Part shown: piece by piece, positions 34,384 through 43,702 of the stretch
Numbering within the stretch: the first letter of the stretch is position 1
Layout: the number at the start of each line of letters is the position of its first letter
Origin: Pseudomonas fluorescens
GTDB lineage: Bacteria > Pseudomonadota > Gammaproteobacteria > Pseudomonadales > Pseudomonadaceae
Assembly: GCF_902497995.1 (NCBI RefSeq)
Contig: NZ_CABVII010000009.1
Coordinates: forward strand, 145,706 to 209,705
Direction: 5' to 3'
Length of the DNA: 64,000 nt
Position numbers and translations under genes: made by a program
The notes under the pieces: model-generated
What the model saw: only the letters and a program-made list of their open reading frames with translations
The model's database searches: none
Told to the model about the DNA's origin: nothing

Positions 34384-35479
34384 ATGGAAATCAACCCGAT
34401 CCTTAACAGTATCAAGGACCTGTCCGAGCGCTCCGAAACTATTCGGGGGTATCTTTGACTACGATCAAAAGCATGAGCGTCTGACTGAAGTCAATCGCGA
34501 GCTTGAAGATCCGTCTGTCTGGAACAACCCGTCGTACGCTCAGGAACTGGGCCGCGAGCGGTCCCTGCTGGCCCAGATCGTCGAAACCCTCGACGAAATG
34601 CACAGTGGCCTGGCCGACGCCAAGGACCTGCTGCTGATGTCCGCCGAAGAAGAAGACCAGGCCGCCGTCGATGACGTCGCTGCCGAAGTCGAGCGTCTGC
34701 GCGAATCCCTGGAAAAACTCGAATTCCGTCGCATGTTCAGCGGTGAGATGGACGCCAACAACGCTTACCTGGACATCCAGGCCGGCTCCGGCGGTACCGA
34801 GGCCCAGGACTGGGCCAACATCCTGCTGCGCATGTACCTGCGCTGGGCCGACAAGCGCGGCTTCGACGCGACCATCATGGAGCTGTCCGCCGGTGAAGTC
34901 GCCGGGATCAAGGGCGCTACCGTGCACATCAAGGGCGAGTACGCCTTTGGCTGGCTGCGGACCGAAATCGGCGTGCACCGCCTGGTGCGCAAGAGCCCGT
35001 TCGACTCCGGCAACCGTCGTCACACCTCGTTCTCGGCCGTGTTCGTGTCGCCGGAAATCGATGACAACATCGAAATCGACATCAACCCGTCGGACCTGCG
35101 CATCGATACCTACCGCTCCTCCGGTGCCGGTGGTCAGCACGTAAACACCACCGACTCGGCTGTCCGTATCACCCACGTACCGTCCAACACCGTGGTCAGC
35201 TGCCAGAACGAACGTTCCCAGCATGCCAACAAAGACACCGCGATGAAAATGTTGCGGGCGCGCTTGTACGAGCAGGAAGTGCAGAAACGCAACGCTGCCT
35301 CGCAAGCCCTGGAAGACACCAAGTCGGATATCGGCTGGGGTCACCAGATTCGCTCCTACGTGCTCGATGCGTCGCGGATCAAGGATTTGCGCACCAACAT
35401 CGAACGCAGCGACTGCGACAAGGTGCTCGACGGCGACATCGACGACTACCTGATAGCCAGCTTGAAACAAGGGCTCTAA
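34384..35479 (+). CDS. prfB: Peptide chain release factor 2 with programmed +1 frameshift
   Basis: The gene starts at ATG 34384 and runs 24 codons to CTT TGA at 34453-34458. The ribosome shifts +1 and continues with GAC at 34457, giving a 364-residue RF2. The shift site is classic: an SD-like GGGGG, then TAT CTT TGA C. RF2 levels control the event, since the TGA is an RF2-specific stop. The rest has the SPF anticodon-like tripeptide ([11 protein letters not shown]) and GGQ in [14 protein letters not shown]. lysS follows, as in most proteobacteria. Confidence 0.97.
34450..34459 (+). promoter_or_regulatory. prfB programmed frameshift site
   Basis: TAT CTT TGA C, with SD-like CGGGGG directly before it. 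The tRNA on CTT slips forward one base when RF2 is scarce. Confidence 0.95.
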
Positions 35480-35514
35480 GGCACGCGCTACAGGATCTGC
35501 GGACACTACGCGGT

Positions 35515-35541
35515 CCTGTAGGAGCGAGGCTTGCCCGCGAA
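35515..35541. repeat. REP element between prfB and lysS
   Basis: Single copy CTGTAGGAGCGAGGCTTGCC followed by CGCGAA. Confidence 0.8.
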
Positions 35542-35590
35542 CCCTGCCGCCAGGCAGGGGCAACGAACCCGTGATGGAATTTTTAAAGAC

Positions 35591-37093
35591 ATGAGCAACC
35601 TAGAACTCGACCCGCAAGCCCTGCAACAGGAAGAAAACTCCCTGATCGCCCTGCGCAAGGAAAAGCTGGCTGCCGAGCGCGCCAAGGGCAATGCCTTCCC
35701 CAACGACTTCCGCCGCGAAAACTACTGCGAAGATCTGCAGAAGCAATACGCGGACAAGACCAAGGAAGAGCTGGCAGAGGCTGCAATCCCGGTCAAGGTT
35801 GCCGGTCGCATCATGCTCAACCGTGGCTCGTTCATGGTGATCCAGGACATGACCGGGCGGATCCAGGTTTACGTCAACCGTAAAACCCTGTCCGAAGAAA
35901 CCCTGGCCGCGGTGAAAACCTGGGACATGGGCGACATCATCGCAGCCGAAGGCACCCTGGCCCGTTCCGGCAAGGGCGACCTGTACGTTGAAATGACCCA
36001 GGTGCGCCTGCTGACCAAATCCCTGCGCCCGCTGCCGGACAAGCACCACGGCCTGACCGACACCGAGCAGCGCTATCGCCAGCGTTACGTCGACCTGATC
36101 GTCAACGAAGACGTGCGCCAGACGTTCCGCGTGCGTTCGCAAGTGATTGCGCACATCCGCAGCTTCCTGATGCAGCGTGACTTCCTCGAAGTCGAAACGC
36201 CGATGCTGCAAACCATTCCTGGTGGTGCGGCGGCCAAGCCGTTCGAAACTCACCACAACGCGCTGGACATGGAAATGTTCCTGCGTATCGCGCCGGAGCT
36301 GTACCTCAAGCGGCTGGTTGTTGGTGGGTTTGAAAAGGTGTTCGAGATCAACCGCAACTTCCGTAACGAAGGCGTTTCGACTCGTCACAACCCGGAATTC
36401 ACCATGTTGGAGTTCTACCAGGCTTACGCCGACTACGAAGACAACATGGACCTGACCGAGGAACTGTTCCGCGAGCTGGCGCAGCTGGTGCTGGGCAGCA
36501 CCGACGTGCCTTACGGCGACAAAGTGTTCCACTTCGGCGAACCGTTCGTGCGTCTGTCGGTGTTCGACTCGATCCTCAAGTACAACCCCGAGCTGACCGC
36601 TGACGACCTGAACGACATCGACAAGGCCCGCGCCATCGCCAAGAAGGCCGGGGCCAAGGTGCTGGGCTTCGAAGGTCTGGGCAAGCTGCAGGTGATGATT
36701 TTCGAAGAGCTGGTCGAGCACAAGCTCGAGCAACCGCACTTCATCACCCAGTACCCGTTCGAAGTGTCGCCGCTGGCTCGCCGCAACGACGAGAACCCGA
36801 ACGTCACCGACCGTTTCGAGCTGTTCATCGGCGGCCGTGAAATCGCCAACGCCTATTCCGAGTTGAACGACGCGGAAGACCAGGCCGAGCGTTTCATGGC
36901 CCAGGTGGCCGACAAGGACGCTGGCGACGACGAGGCCATGCACTACGACGCCGACTTCGTCCGCGCGCTTGAATACGGCATGCCGCCAACGGCCGGTGAA
37001 GGTATCGGCATCGACCGCCTGGTGATGCTGCTGACCAACTCCCCGTCGATCCGCGACGTGATCCTGTTCCCGCACATGCGGCCGCAAGCGTAA
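35591..37093 (+). CDS. lysS: Lysyl-tRNA synthetase, class II
   Basis: This 500-residue enzyme has an OB-fold anticodon-binding domain ([20 protein letters not shown]) and a class II catalytic core: motif 1 around [15 protein letters not shown], motif 2 [18 protein letters not shown] and motif 3 [19 protein letters not shown]. It charges tRNA-Lys. ATG 35591 ([16 protein letters not shown]) gives the usual length; upstream in-frame sequence runs through a REP and is not coding. A strong terminator follows. Confidence 0.96.
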   Translation: MSNLELDPQALQQEENSLIALRKEKLAAERAKGNAFPNDFRRENYCEDLQKQYADKTKEELAEAAIPVKVAGRIMLNRGSFMVIQDMTGRIQVYVNRKTLSEETLAAVKTWDMGDIIAAEGTLARSGKGDLYVEMTQVRLLTKSLRPLPDKHHGLTDTEQRYRQRYVDLIVNEDVRQTFRVRSQVIAHIRSFLMQRDFLEVETPMLQTIPGGAAAKPFETHHNALDMEMFLRIAPELYLKRLVVGGFEKVFEINRNFRNEGVSTRHNPEFTMLEFYQAYADYEDNMDLTEELFRELAQLVLGSTDVPYGDKVFHFGEPFVRLSVFDSILKYNPELTADDLNDIDKARAIAKKAGAKVLGFEGLGKLQVMIFEELVEHKLEQPHFITQYPFEVSPLARRNDENPNVTDRFELFIGGREIANAYSELNDAEDQAERFMAQVADKDAGDDEAMHYDADFVRALEYGMPPTAGEGIGIDRLVMLLTNSPSIRDVILFPHMRPQA

Positions 37094-37104
37094 GTGTTTC
37101 AACT

Positions 37105-37135
37105 AAAAAGCCGCCTGAAATGGGCGGCTTTTTAT
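37105..37135 (+). terminator. Intrinsic terminator after lysS
   Basis: Stem AAGCCGCC/GGGCGGCTT with loop TGAAAT, then TTTT. Confidence 0.9.
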
Positions 37136-37195
37136 TGCCTGTCTGGTACAAACGTATCAATTGGTTACTTTTGAAGTAAGAGAGGAATACCTGTC

Positions 37196-37912
37196 GTGAA
37201 CCGTGCAATGGCTCAAGAGGGTGCAGCGGGTATCGCCACTGCGGTCGCGGAAAGTGTTCAGTACCAGGGTCGCAAGGCCAGCCGACAGGGCAGCGAGCAG
37301 CGTCGACAGGACATTCTCGATGCGGCGATGCGCATTGTCGTGCGCGATGGCGTGCGGGCCGTACGGCACCGTGCGGTGGCCGCCGAGGCTGGTGTGCCGC
37401 TGTCGGCCACCACTTACTACTTCAAGGATATCGATGACCTGCTCACCGATACCTTCGCCCAATACGTGGAACGCAGCGCGGCCTTCATGGCCAAGTTGTG
37501 GGCCAGCAATGAAGGTCTGCTGCGTGAGATGGTCGCCTATGGCGATGGCAGCCCCGAATCCCGCTCACAACTGGCAGACGACATTGCGCGGCTGACGTCC
37601 GACTATGTTCATCATCAACTGCAGACCCGTCGCGAGCATTTGATGGCCGAGCAGGCGTTCCGTCAGGAGGCGCTGTTGAACCCGCGTCTGGCGGAACTGG
37701 TGCGCTCGCACCAGCAAATTCTCCTGCAGGGCACCTGCCACTTTTTCGAGGTATTGGGTTCCCGCGAACCACAACAGGATGCCAAAGTGTTGACGGCGAT
37801 TATCGGACGGATGGAATATCAGGGCCTGCTCAACGACGCCGAGCCTGCAGCCGAAGCCGAAATGCTCGGTATCCTGACGCGCTACATGCACTTGGTCCTG
37901 GCGTCGGTGTAA
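37196..37912 (+). CDS. TetR family transcriptional regulator
   Basis: This 238-residue regulator has an N-terminal extension, then the TetR helix-turn-helix RRQDILDAAMRIVVRDGVRA with VAAEAGVPLSATTYYFKDID. The ligand domain is not recognisable. A TetR gene follows lysS in P. aeruginosa too, so it is core. Start is GTG 37196 behind AGAGGAA; ATG 37208 is an alternative. The target is unknown; no divergent partner gene is present. Confidence 0.88.
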   Translation: MNRAMAQEGAAGIATAVAESVQYQGRKASRQGSEQRRQDILDAAMRIVVRDGVRAVRHRAVAAEAGVPLSATTYYFKDIDDLLTDTFAQYVERSAAFMAKLWASNEGLLREMVAYGDGSPESRSQLADDIARLTSDYVHHQLQTRREHLMAEQAFRQEALLNPRLAELVRSHQQILLQGTCHFFEVLGSREPQQDAKVLTAIIGRMEYQGLLNDAEPAAEAEMLGILTRYMHLVLASV

Positions 37913-37931
37913 CTCCTCGGGACAACTCATC

Positions 37932-38028
37932 CCTGTAGGAGCGAGGCTTGCCCGCGAAGGCGATATGTCAGTCAACGTGGATGTTGAATGTTAAACCGCC
38001 TTCGCGGGCAAGCCTCGCTCCTACAGGG
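37932..38028. repeat. Inverted REP pair
   Basis: CTGTAGGAGCGAGGCTTGCC and its complement, about 40 bases apart, between the TetR gene and the lipoprotein. Confidence 0.9.
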
Positions 38029-38073
38029 TTCGATGGCCATCCGGAGTCCGCGTATGTTCATAGGGAGTGTTGA

Positions 38074-38628
38074 ATGAAAACCTGGCGTGTCGTTGTGATC
38101 GCCTTGACGTTCCTGCTGCTCGGCGGCTGTCTGGTAACCTTCAAGGAGCCACTGCCCGCCAGCGACCCCGCGCCCAAAGGGTTGCTCGGCAAATGGACCA
38201 GCACCAACGCCTGGGGCGAACCGATGAACCTGGAATTGTCACGCGTCAGTGGCAATCGCTATCAGGCGGTCAGCTACTTCAAGGCCAAACCCCGGGAGCG
38301 CGAAGCCTATCCCTTCACGATGTCGCACCATGGCAGCCGCTGGTATCTGTCAGCGAAGGTGCCGGCGCAGTTCGGCGGCCATTTCATCATCGCCGGCTTC
38401 GAACTCACCGATAAGCAGGAACTGGTGGTCTACAACCTCGACCTCGAGCAGATCAACCAGGCCCTGGGGCAGAAAGTCCTCAGCGGCGAAGGCTTCCAGA
38501 CTGACGATGGCGATGGCGTGCTGATCGACACCGGCATGGACCAGGTGTTCGCCTATCTCGACGATCCGGCCAATTCCGATGTGTTCGTCGAGGCGGTGCG
38601 CTATCAGCGCCTGGCCAAAACCAAATAA
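38074..38628 (+). CDS. Conserved hypothetical lipoprotein
   Basis: This 184-residue protein has a lipoprotein signal (MKTWRVVVIALTFLLLGGC, lipid Cys19 or nearby). The mature part has a lipocalin-like small beta pattern (GKWTSTNAWGEPMNLELSR). No family function known to me. It is followed after 35 bases by the MATCAP-like gene. Confidence 0.8.
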   Translation: MKTWRVVVIALTFLLLGGCLVTFKEPLPASDPAPKGLLGKWTSTNAWGEPMNLELSRVSGNRYQAVSYFKAKPREREAYPFTMSHHGSRWYLSAKVPAQFGGHFIIAGFELTDKQELVVYNLDLEQINQALGQKVLSGEGFQTDDGDGVLIDTGMDQVFAYLDDPANSDVFVEAVRYQRLAKTK

Positions 38629-38663
38629 CCCAGCACGTAACGGTTTTTCTACAGGAGTTTCGG

Positions 38664-39941
38664 GTGGACGATTACCAGCAGTCGATACGCATTTTGTCCG
38701 ATCGCATTGTGCTGGCGCAGACGCCGATTCGCGTCCTCGATGCAGTGAAGTGGGACGACACCATTCGCAAGGGATTCCTCAAGGCCAAGGGCAAGGAAAT
38801 GCCGGCAGTGGACCGCGATTATTACCTGAACCGGCCACTGTCCTTCGACTCCAGCAAAGTGAAGCTGGAATTCCAGAACATCGAGCGCGACATCACCCGT
38901 CAGCTCGGCCAGTTCAACCCGGTTGGCCAGATCATGCGCCGCATGTGCAAGGAATACCGCATGGTGGTGCGCATGCTCGAAGCGCGGGGCACCGAGGATT
39001 TCGGCCTGATTTCCCAGGAACTGTACGGCGCCGCGTCCGACGCATTCCATGCTGGCGACCCGACCCTGTCCGACCTGGGCCTGATGCTCTCCGATTACCT
39101 GAACAACATCGACGGCCGGGGAGACCTGAAGGACGAACCGAAGACCCTCACCGCCAAGGACGCCGTGGATTTATTGCAAAACCGGTTGAGCAAGGTATTT
39201 GGCGAAGCCGAGGACACCATTCGGGTGTTCGAGTCCGACGGCATCGTTGCCGATGCGGCGGCGGGCGCCGACTACATCAAGATTCGCACCGACGCGATGT
39301 TCAACGAGCGTGACGTGCGCGCCCTGGAAGTCCACGAAGGGCTGGTGCATGTGGGCACCACGCTCAATGGCCTGAACCAGCCAATCTGCACCTTCCTGTC
39401 CAAGGGGCCGCCCTCGTCGACGGTGACCCAGGAAGGCCTGGCGATCCTGATGGAAATCATCGCTTTCGCCTCTTACCCGAGTCGCCTGCGCAAACTGACC
39501 AACCGCACCCGCGCCATTCACATGGTGGAGGAGGGCGCCGACTTCCTGCAGATCTTCGAATTCTTCCGCGAGCAGGGCTTCGAAATGGCCGAAAGTTATG
39601 GCAACGCCAGTCGAGTGTTCCGCGGTTCGGTGCCGACAGGTCTGCCGTTTACCAAAGACTTGTCCTACCTCAAGGGCTTTATCATGGTCTACAACTACAT
39701 TCAGTTGGCCGTGCGTAAAGGCAAGCTGGAGCAGATACCGCTGTTGTTTTGCGGCAAGACCACGCTGGAAGACATGCGCACCCTGCGCCAGCTGGTGGAT
39801 GAAGGCCTGGTGGTACCACCCAAGTACCTGCCGGAGCAGTTTCGCGACATGAACGCGCTGTCGGCGTGGATGTGCTTCTCCAACTTCCTCAATCACTTGA
39901 GCCTGGACCGGATCGAGGCGGATTACTCCAACATCCTGTGA
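38664..39941 (+). CDS. DUF1704 / MATCAP-like metallopeptidase (QEGLA-motif protein)
   Basis: This 425-residue protein belongs to the family often named flavohemoglobin expression-modulating QEGLA motif protein. It has a zinc-peptidase-like HEGLVH (HExxxH) around residue 226 and VTQEGLAILMEI about 35 residues later. The eukaryotic relatives (MATCAP) are tubulin tyrosine carboxypeptidases using HExxxH, so a peptidase role is likely; the bacterial substrate is unknown. Start is GTG 38664 behind AGGAG. Confidence 0.85.
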   Translation: MDDYQQSIRILSDRIVLAQTPIRVLDAVKWDDTIRKGFLKAKGKEMPAVDRDYYLNRPLSFDSSKVKLEFQNIERDITRQLGQFNPVGQIMRRMCKEYRMVVRMLEARGTEDFGLISQELYGAASDAFHAGDPTLSDLGLMLSDYLNNIDGRGDLKDEPKTLTAKDAVDLLQNRLSKVFGEAEDTIRVFESDGIVADAAAGADYIKIRTDAMFNERDVRALEVHEGLVHVGTTLNGLNQPICTFLSKGPPSSTVTQEGLAILMEIIAFASYPSRLRKLTNRTRAIHMVEEGADFLQIFEFFREQGFEMAESYGNASRVFRGSVPTGLPFTKDLSYLKGFIMVYNYIQLAVRKGKLEQIPLLFCGKTTLEDMRTLRQLVDEGLVVPPKYLPEQFRDMNALSAWMCFSNFLNHLSLDRIEADYSNIL

Positions 39942-39952
39942 GCAACTAGGAC

Positions 39953-40048
39953 CCTGTAGGAGCGAGGCTTGCCCGCGAAGAACGATAACGCGGAGCATCC
40001 ATTAAACCGTGTCATCGTTCTTCGCGGGCAAGCCTCGCTCCTACAGGG
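39953..40048. repeat. Inverted REP pair
   Basis: CCTGTAGGAGCGAGGCTTGC and its complement flank a 45-base spacer. Confidence 0.9.
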
Positions 40049-40102
40049 GGTGGATTTGCCACAGGATCGTATTCCAACCCGAATTTTGCGAGGTTTCATC
40101 GG

Positions 40103-41017
40103 ATGAGATTCCTCGGCATCGTCTGCCTTCTCCTGACCTTGAGCGGTTGCAGCGCTTTGCTGTTCTACCCCGAGCCAGGCCAACTGTTCACCCCGGAAAA
40201 AGCCAGACTCGAATTCCGCGATGTCACCCTCACCACCGCCGACGGCATCAGGCTGCACGGCTGGTGGCTGCCGGCGAAAAAAGGCGTCGAGGTCAAAGGC
40301 ACGGTGCTGCACCTGCATGGCAACGGCGGCAATCTGCCCATGCATCTCGGGGGAAGTTGGTGGCTGCCCAAGCAAGGCTATCAAGTGCTGCTGGTGGACT
40401 ATCGCGGTTACGGCCTGTCCGAAGGTGAGCCGTCGCTGCCGGCGATCTACCAGGACATCGATGCCGCGTTCAAATGGCTCGACCAGGCCCCCGAGGTTCA
40501 GGGCAAGCCGCTGATCCTGCTGGGCCAGAGCCTTGGTGGATCGATGGCCGTGCATTACCTGGTTCAACACCCCGAACGCCAGAAGCAACTCAAGGCCATT
40601 GTCCTCGACGGCGTGCCCGCCAGTTACCGCAGCGTCGGCCGGTTTGCCCTGAGCAACTCATGGCTGTTCTGGCCGTTCCAGGTGCCACTGTCGTGGCTGG
40701 TGCCGGACGGCGACAGCGCCATCCACTCGATGGCGCAGCTCAATGGTGTGCCGAAACTGATCTATCACAGCATCGACGATCCGATCGTGCCTCTTTCCAA
40801 CGGCATCCGTCTGTATCAAGCTGCGCCGCCCCCGCGGGTGCTGCAACTGACCCGTGGTGGTCATGTGCAGACGTTCGCCGACCCGGTCTGGCGCAAAGTC
40901 ATGCTGCGCTACCTCGACGATCCGCAGCATTTCAATGGTCTGCGCCGTCTGGGCGAGATACCGAATTACCCGGCCGCCCCGAATTCCGAAGATGAACCAC
41001 CAGAGAGTCCGCAATGA
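40103..41017 (+). CDS. Alpha/beta hydrolase lipoprotein
   Basis: This 304-residue BEM46/YfhR-like hydrolase has a lipobox LTLSGC (Cys16). Catalytic elements are Ser in LLGQSLGGSMAVH, Asp in SIDDPIVPLSNG and His in TRGGHVQTF, with the oxyanion segment LHLHGNGGN. The substrate is unknown. It overlaps the next gene by four bases. Confidence 0.85.
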   Translation: MRFLGIVCLLLTLSGCSALLFYPEPGQLFTPEKARLEFRDVTLTTADGIRLHGWWLPAKKGVEVKGTVLHLHGNGGNLPMHLGGSWWLPKQGYQVLLVDYRGYGLSEGEPSLPAIYQDIDAAFKWLDQAPEVQGKPLILLGQSLGGSMAVHYLVQHPERQKQLKAIVLDGVPASYRSVGRFALSNSWLFWPFQVPLSWLVPDGDSAIHSMAQLNGVPKLIYHSIDDPIVPLSNGIRLYQAAPPPRVLQLTRGGHVQTFADPVWRKVMLRYLDDPQHFNGLRRLGEIPNYPAAPNSEDEPPESPQ

Positions 41018-41343
41018 GTGAAGAACGTAACGCAATCCCGCTGATCATCACCGGTATCTGCAGCATCCTCGGCACCGTCGGCGCCCTGTGGTGGTATGGC
41101 TACCTGCACTTTGCCAAACCGGAAGATGCGCTGCTGCTCAGCGACTTCACCCTGCTCAAAACCGCGCCCGGCGAAGACTACAAGGTCTCCCTGGAACCGG
41201 CCGCGCAAGTGGCCCAATGCATCGATGGCGTGCTGGTGATGTTCGACACTGAACAGAAAGGCCTGAGCGGCGTGTTGGTCAACAACAAGAAAAAGGCCGT
41301 GCGCTGCATCGGGCAGGAAACCCCGCAGAAGCTCGAGGAGTAA
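41014..41343 (+). CDS. Small membrane-anchored protein, unknown function
   Basis: This 109-residue protein has one N-terminal membrane helix (IPLIITGICSILGTVGALWW) and a short periplasmic domain with two cysteines (QCIDGVLVMFD, AVRCIGQE) that could pair. It is translationally coupled to the hydrolase lipoprotein, so the two likely act together in the envelope. No family recognised. Confidence 0.75.
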   Translation: MSEERNAIPLIITGICSILGTVGALWWYGYLHFAKPEDALLLSDFTLLKTAPGEDYKVSLEPAAQVAQCIDGVLVMFDTEQKGLSGVLVNNKKKAVRCIGQETPQKLEE

Positions 41344-41371
41344 GCCAGTCCTGGTCGCAGCACTGATCAAG

Positions 41372-41463
41372 GGTGGGAGCGGGCTTGCTCGCGAAAGCGG
41401 TGTGTCAGGCTACATATATTTTGAATGTTAAATAGCTTTCGCGAGCAAGCCCGCTCCCACAGG
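41372..41463. repeat. Inverted REP pair
   Basis: GTGGGAGCGGGCTTGCTCGC and its complement with a 45-base spacer. Confidence 0.9.
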
Positions 41464-41477
41464 GTTAAGTGATAACC

Positions 41478-41516
41478 CAAAAAAAGCCCCGCCTGAGCAG
41501 ATCAGGCGGGGCTTTT
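41478..41516. terminator. Bidirectional intrinsic terminator
   Basis: A run, stem AGCCCCGCCTGA/TCAGGCGGGGCT, then TTTT. It sits between convergent genes and can serve both strands. Confidence 0.92.
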
Positions 41517-41533
41517 GCGTTACTGCGTGACGC

Positions 41534-42325
41534 TTAGTTCGAGCTGACCGCCGAACGCGGAATCACCGGCTGGTTATCATTGGAAATAGTCACTTCCACC
41601 CGACGGTTCATTGCACGACCCGAAGCGTTGCCGTTTTCAGCAACCGGATATTCCTTGCCATAACCCTGGGCAACGATGCGCGCTGGATCAACGCCCATTT
41701 TCACCAAAGCCATGCGCACGGAGCCGGCGCGGCGCTCGGACAGCGACTGGTTGTGTGAAGCCGTGCCGGTGCTGTCGGTATAACCTTCGACAATCGCCTT
41801 GCGGTCCGGGTTTTCCTGAAGGAACTGCGCCAGTTTGTTGATATTGACCAGGCCACTGGATTTCAGGTCGGCCCGGTCGGTGGCGAACAGCACGTCACCG
41901 AAGGTCACCAGGGTGCCGCGATCGGTCTGCCTGGCGTTCAGGCTGTCCTGCAACTGTTTGATCTGCTGGTCGCGGGCATCCAGGCGGGCCTGGGCACGTT
42001 GCGCAGAAGCGTTCTTCAGGTTGGCTTCAGCGGTGCGCAGGGCAATGGTCTGCTTCGCCACTTCGACGCGCTGGTTGGTCAAGTAGGCAAGCTGGTCGAC
42101 CTTGGCCTGGTCTTGCTTGTCCAGGTAGGCCTGGTCGGCCTTGTCCAGGTAATCGCTGGCGTCCTTGGTTTCCAGTGCCGCGACTTTGCTGGCTTGCGGG
42201 TTGGCTTGCAGGCCGCTGTAGTTGGTGCGGGCCTGTTCCAGGTTCGCGTTAGGCGGCGTGGAGCAGGCCGCCAGTGCAACACTTGCAGCCAGCAGGGCAG
42301 GGATCATCAATTGTTTACGCATCAT
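41534..42325 (-). CDS. OmpA-family lipoprotein with DUF4398-like N-terminus
   Basis: This 263-residue protein has a lipobox VALAAC, a helical DUF4398-type middle (DASDYLDKADQAYLDKQDQA, LDARDQQIKQLQDSLNAR) and a C-terminal OmpA peptidoglycan-binding domain (VTFGDVLFATDRADL, VEGYTDSTGTASHNQSLSER, VAQGYGKEYPVAEN, NRRVEVTI). It links the outer membrane to the cell wall. It is downstream of a second DUF4398 lipoprotein with the same orientation, probably one operon. Confidence 0.9.
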   Translation of the reverse strand: MMRKQLMIPALLAASVALAACSTPPNANLEQARTNYSGLQANPQASKVAALETKDASDYLDKADQAYLDKQDQAKVDQLAYLTNQRVEVAKQTIALRTAEANLKNASAQRAQARLDARDQQIKQLQDSLNARQTDRGTLVTFGDVLFATDRADLKSSGLVNINKLAQFLQENPDRKAIVEGYTDSTGTASHNQSLSERRAGSVRMALVKMGVDPARIVAQGYGKEYPVAENGNASGRAMNRRVEVTISNDNQPVIPRSAVSSN

Positions 42326-42371
42326 GGTTTCGTCCTTTTAGTCGAGTAAGAAGTACGTCGTGCCGCGCCGC

Positions 42372-42782
42372 TTATTGCACCGTGCGCTGGCTTTCCTGAC
42401 GCAGTTCCTGAACCCCTGTCTGAGAGTCCTTCACAGCCTGTTCGGCTTTCATCGCCTGGGCTTTGCGCTCTGCTACGCGAGCGTCCCACTCGGCCTGTTC
42501 GGCGAGAATTTTCGCCTCGTCATACTTCTTGTCGTGCATGGCGATTTCGGCTTGCTTGAGCTTGTCCTGGGCGGACTTCATTTCCACGGCGGCGAATTCG
42601 GTACCGCCAGCGCTGACTGCGCCATTCACGGCGGATTGGGTCACGGCGAATTGTTCGGTCGGCGGGTTACCGGCGCAACCGGCCAGGACCAGGCTGCTGC
42701 CAATGGCCAGTGCCGCCAGTTTCAGGCCGCGCAGGGTAGACGGGGATTGGGCAGTTCGGGTCTTCATGGTCTTCAGCTCCAT
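42372..42782 (-). CDS. DUF4398 lipoprotein
   Basis: This 136-residue protein has a lipoprotein signal ending SSLVLAGC, then a coiled-coil-rich domain (AQDKLKQAEIAMHDKKYDEA, EWDARVAERKAQAMKAEQ). The start at ATG 42782 follows AGGAG; a second ATG at 42767 (MKTRTAQ) is possible. It shares the helical DUF4398 pattern with the OmpA lipoprotein downstream, suggesting that they interact. Confidence 0.82.
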   Translation of the reverse strand: MELKTMKTRTAQSPSTLRGLKLAALAIGSSLVLAGCAGNPPTEQFAVTQSAVNGAVSAGGTEFAAVEMKSAQDKLKQAEIAMHDKKYDEAKILAEQAEWDARVAERKAQAMKAEQAVKDSQTGVQELRQESQRTVQ

Positions 42783-43051
42783 TGGAATAACTCCTGAAAA
42801 ACGTAAAAATCCATCCTGGGCAAGGAGCCGCAACCGACAATTTCCGGGGTGTTCTGACACGGCCGTCCCAGGCGTGGTTACTGGGTGTGACCCGAGGCGT
42901 TTTTCAAAAGTTCAGAGAAGATGGCCCATCGTCCGAAAAAATATTGACCGAGCGGACAAGGCTCTGGATCGGGAACTTTGGCGATTTTTGGCGGTATTCC
43001 CGGCCCGTTCAAGGCTCGGGGACACGCAATTTCGAAGGGGTATGCAAGCTA

Positions 43052-43145
43052 AATGTGGGAGCGGGCTTGCTCGCGAAGGCGGTGTGTCAGTCGAAATAAA
43101 TGTTGAGTGTTAAACCGCTTTCGCGAGCAAGCCCGCTCCCACAGG
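43052..43145. repeat. Inverted REP pair
   Basis: GTGGGAGCGGGCTTGCTCGC faces its complement. The rest of the gap 42783-43158 holds the promoter of the DUF4398 operon and no gene. Confidence 0.9.
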
Positions 43146-43158
43146 TTCGGCGGCGGAC

Positions 43159-43503
43159 TCAATGTTTTGGTTCGTCTTTACCGCTCGACAAGTCCTGCAA
43201 ATGACGACGGGACAAGGCGAGAAAACGCGGCGTCGGCCCGATGTCTTCGTACAGCGGATCACCTTCTTCGTCGGTGGCCACGACGGTCGAGCCCTTCACG
43301 TAGGGGAAGCTTTTCTCGAGCTCTTCCAGGGCGGCGCCGATCAGCTCGCCGAGCAGTTCTTCGGGGTGCCGCTTGGGGTACATCTCGACGATCGCAGCCA
43401 GCCGTGCAGCCGCCTCCACATCCAGATGAATGTTGTAGCCGGTGTCGGTCAGGCGGCCCTTGGCGTTTTCTTCCCAGTGCTGGGCAAGCTCGCGGATTTT
43501 CAT
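43159..43503 (-). CDS. Conserved hypothetical protein next to ppc
   Basis: This 114-residue cytoplasmic protein (MKIRELAQHWEENAKGRLTD, YPKRHPEELLGELIGAALEE) is conserved in pseudomonads beside ppc and is sometimes labelled a type 1 pili tip component in automatic annotation. I see nothing pilus-like in it; it has no signal peptide. It is divergent from ppc. Confidence 0.75.
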   Translation of the reverse strand: MKIRELAQHWEENAKGRLTDTGYNIHLDVEAAARLAAIVEMYPKRHPEELLGELIGAALEELEKSFPYVKGSTVVATDEEGDPLYEDIGPTPRFLALSRRHLQDLSSGKDEPKH

Positions 43504-43702
43504 AGTGACCTCAGTGCGCGCCTGCTCGTGGCAGGCAGGGTGAGTGCCGGTTTTGGCGGCGGCAGCCGTTGTACGGCGTACTCTTCAGATTAGCTATAAC
43601 GCCCAAGGTTTAAAGTCCCTTCGTCGTCTTGCTTGTAAGAACCTGTCTGGAGCGGCACTCTTAAAGATCTTAGCCGCCCGGATTTTTGCTGGAGAACTGC
43701 TG

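Noticed and set aside
34131..34415. 94-codon minus-strand frame overlapping the prfB start
   Set aside because: It would overlap a conserved start antisense and has no recognised family; kept only as unclear sequence.
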